Assembly (NCBI GenBank): GCA_036381475.1
Contig: DASVCT010000002.1
Coordinates: forward strand, 1-6,354
Direction of reading: 5' to 3'
Length of the DNA stretch: 6,354 bases
DNA from: ZC4RG29 sp036381475
GTDB taxonomy: Bacteria; Bacteroidota; Bacteroidia; Cytophagales; Cyclobacteriaceae
The position numbers and the translations under genes were made by a program. Positions 5,051 through 6,354 of the stretch are shown in pieces (within the stretch, counting starts at the first letter, position 1; every line of letters begins with the position of its first letter). The notes under the pieces were generated by a model. It saw only the letters and a program-made list of their open reading frames with translations. It had not been told where the DNA came from and did no database searches.

Positions 5051-6354
5051 ATGAAACGGAAGCTTACGCATCTCATTTTTATCGTCGCGTTGCTGTCCCA
5101 GCATACCATAACGGCGCAGTTTGTGCAGCGCGCTACTTTTCCGACGAACGCTGACTACACGTCGCAATACGCTGAATGGGTCGATGCAGACAACGACGGC
5201 GCGCTCGACGTGCTCATCTTCGCCACCGACACAGATGGAAGCTGGTTTTTGGAATGGTATCGCAATGAGAACCTCGACTTTGTCGCGCAACCCGTCGTCG
5301 CTACCCAGTTGACAGACGCCTCATTCCTCATCGCGGATTACGATCACGACAACCGCCTCGACATCATCGCGTCAGGAAAGGATTATGGTACCGATAAGAC
5401 AAAGGTGTTTATTAACAACGGAGACTTTTCATTCATATCATCCGATCTGCTGTCCGCACGAGGTGAAACCATAGCCCTCGCCGACCTCAACGCAGACGGC
5501 AGGAGTGAGCTGATTCTTTCTTCCAGCGCTCCACCCGCGATTAACATCTATCAGATGCAAGATGATGCCTGGCAACTCGTGTCCGACAGCATCAGGGTCT
5601 TTGCGAAGTCGATCGCAACGTACGATTTCAACCTCGACACTTATGTTGACATGCTGGTCAGCGGCGAGTCAGAGGATGGATCGCCGGTTCAACTCATTCT
5701 GGCGAACCGGAAGGGATTCTCTTTTGTCGAAGGTACTCCGCTTTCAGCCATTCGAAACGCGTCGCTCGCGATGGCTGACTTCGACAGGGACGGAAATCCA
5801 GACTTCCTTGTGACCGGCGAGGACGCCGGTGGTCAACCAAAATCCCTGCTGTACCGCGGTAGCGGGACGCTGAATCCCGCGGTTCGTGATACGACGCTTT
5901 CTGACAATGTGATCACACACCTTTTCGCGGCCGACCTCACTTCCGATGGTTTGGTGGACGTCAATGTTGTATCCACCCTCGCGGCCGACACCGAAAACCG
6001 GGTGCTGGTGCGCGGTGGGGACGAGACGATACTTCCTTCTGACGACTGGATCCACCAACGTTTCGGTGACGCTGACGCCGATGGTGACCTGGACCTGGTT
6101 GAGGTTCTCGACGGCGCATTCACGTATTTCGAAAATACAACTGCACGAGTGAATGAAGGACCCGTTGGTCCTTCGAAGGTCCTGGCTGCGTTGCTGTACG
6201 ACCGGCTTTTCATCTATTGGGTGGACGGCGTTGACGACTACACACCCCCCGCGGCGCTCACGTATGACCTTGTATTGAGTGGTCCGGGAGAAGAGATCAT
6301 CTCTGGAAACTTCGACCTGGGGAGTGCGAGACGACTGAACGTGGCACATGGCAA
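5051..6354 (+). CDS. Secreted FG-GAP/VCBS beta-propeller protein, C-terminally cut by window edge
   Basis: The frame is open from ATG 5051 to the window end (434 residues). Residues 1-22 form a signal peptide: a KRK head, the hydrophobic stretch LIFIVALL, and cleavage likely after TITA before Gln23. Seven calcium-type DxDxDGxxD or variant motifs begin at D45, D96, D145, D192, D243, D295 and D340. They are 45-52 residues apart, which fits a seven-bladed integrin-alpha-like propeller. Residues from about 376 resemble the fibronectin-III-like module that follows such propellers in Bacteroidota: FIYWVDGVDDYTPPAALTYDL, then a Gly-Arg-like turn at the edge. The missing C-terminus would probably hold further modules or a type IX sorting or CHU_C domain; this is a prediction. 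It follows the TonB-domain gene by 37 nt, so it is likely co-transcribed. An in-frame TTG at 5021 is a less likely start because it would displace the signal peptide. Confidence 0.9.
   Translation, partial: MKRKLTHLIFIVALLSQHTITAQFVQRATFPTNADYTSQYAEWVDADNDGALDVLIFATDTDGSWFLEWYRNENLDFVAQPVVATQLTDASFLIADYDHDNRLDIIASGKDYGTDKTKVFINNGDFSFISSDLLSARGETIALADLNADGRSELILSSSAPPAINIYQMQDDAWQLVSDSIRVFAKSIATYDFNLDTYVDMLVSGESEDGSPVQLILANRKGFSFVEGTPLSAIRNASLAMADFDRDGNPDFLVTGEDAGGQPKSLLYRGSGTLNPAVRDTTLSDNVITHLFAADLTSDGLVDVNVVSTLAADTENRVLVRGGDETILPSDDWIHQRFGDADADGDLDLVEVLDGAFTYFENTTARVNEGPVGPSKVLAALLYDRLFIYWVDGVDDYTPPAALTYDLVLSGPGEEIISGNFDLGSARRLNVAHG

Overview
The window looks like chromosomal DNA of a Bacteroidota, probably a Cytophagales-like lineage with moderate GC. 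The evidence is: a YfhO-family membrane protein of the type common in Bacteroidota; a TonB C-terminal domain with the 'GFPALYEYFERELVYP' signature; a secreted FG-GAP/VCBS protein whose signal peptide ends in a TA|Q-type site; mostly no Shine-Dalgarno sequences; and several matches or near-matches to the Bacteroidota promoter (TTTG or TTG, about 19-20 bp, TAnnTTTG). Genus cannot be fixed from this sequence alone.

Layout. (1) 1-1403, minus: the N-terminal 467 residues of a large YfhO-like polytopic membrane protein, running off the left edge. (2) 1441-1471: four and a half perfect copies of the heptamer CTGCCTA, just after the moaA stop. (3) 1474-2481, minus: complete moaA. (4) 2482-2621: divergent control region. 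(5) 2622-2870, plus: moaD. (6) 2969-3403, plus: moaE, with its own likely promoter. (7) 3386-3535, minus: an unrecognised 49-residue single-pass membrane protein, convergent with moaE and overlapping its last 18 bases. (8) 3678-4238, plus: an ECF-type sigma-70 factor starting with TTG. (9) 4261-5013, plus: a single-pass protein with a short cytoplasmic head, one membrane helix, a Pro/Thr-rich spacer and a periplasmic TonB C-terminal domain. (10) 5051 to the right edge, plus: a secreted protein with seven FG-GAP/VCBS calcium-type motifs and the start of a fibronectin-III-like domain, truncated by the window.

How the genes work together. MoaA makes the first intermediate of molybdenum cofactor synthesis. 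MoaD and MoaE form molybdopterin synthase, which adds the dithiolene sulfurs two steps later. moaC, moeA, moeB and mobA are not in the window, so the pathway must be completed elsewhere. The sigma factor, TonB-domain protein and secreted propeller have short gaps (22 and 37 nt) and read as one transcription unit. The TonB-domain protein occupies the position where an anti-sigma factor normally sits. This is the most interesting part of the window: a possible envelope-signalling module in which a TonB-like periplasmic domain, rather than a FecR-type domain, may be linked to an ECF sigma factor. That role is inferred from order and architecture and is not shown by the sequence.
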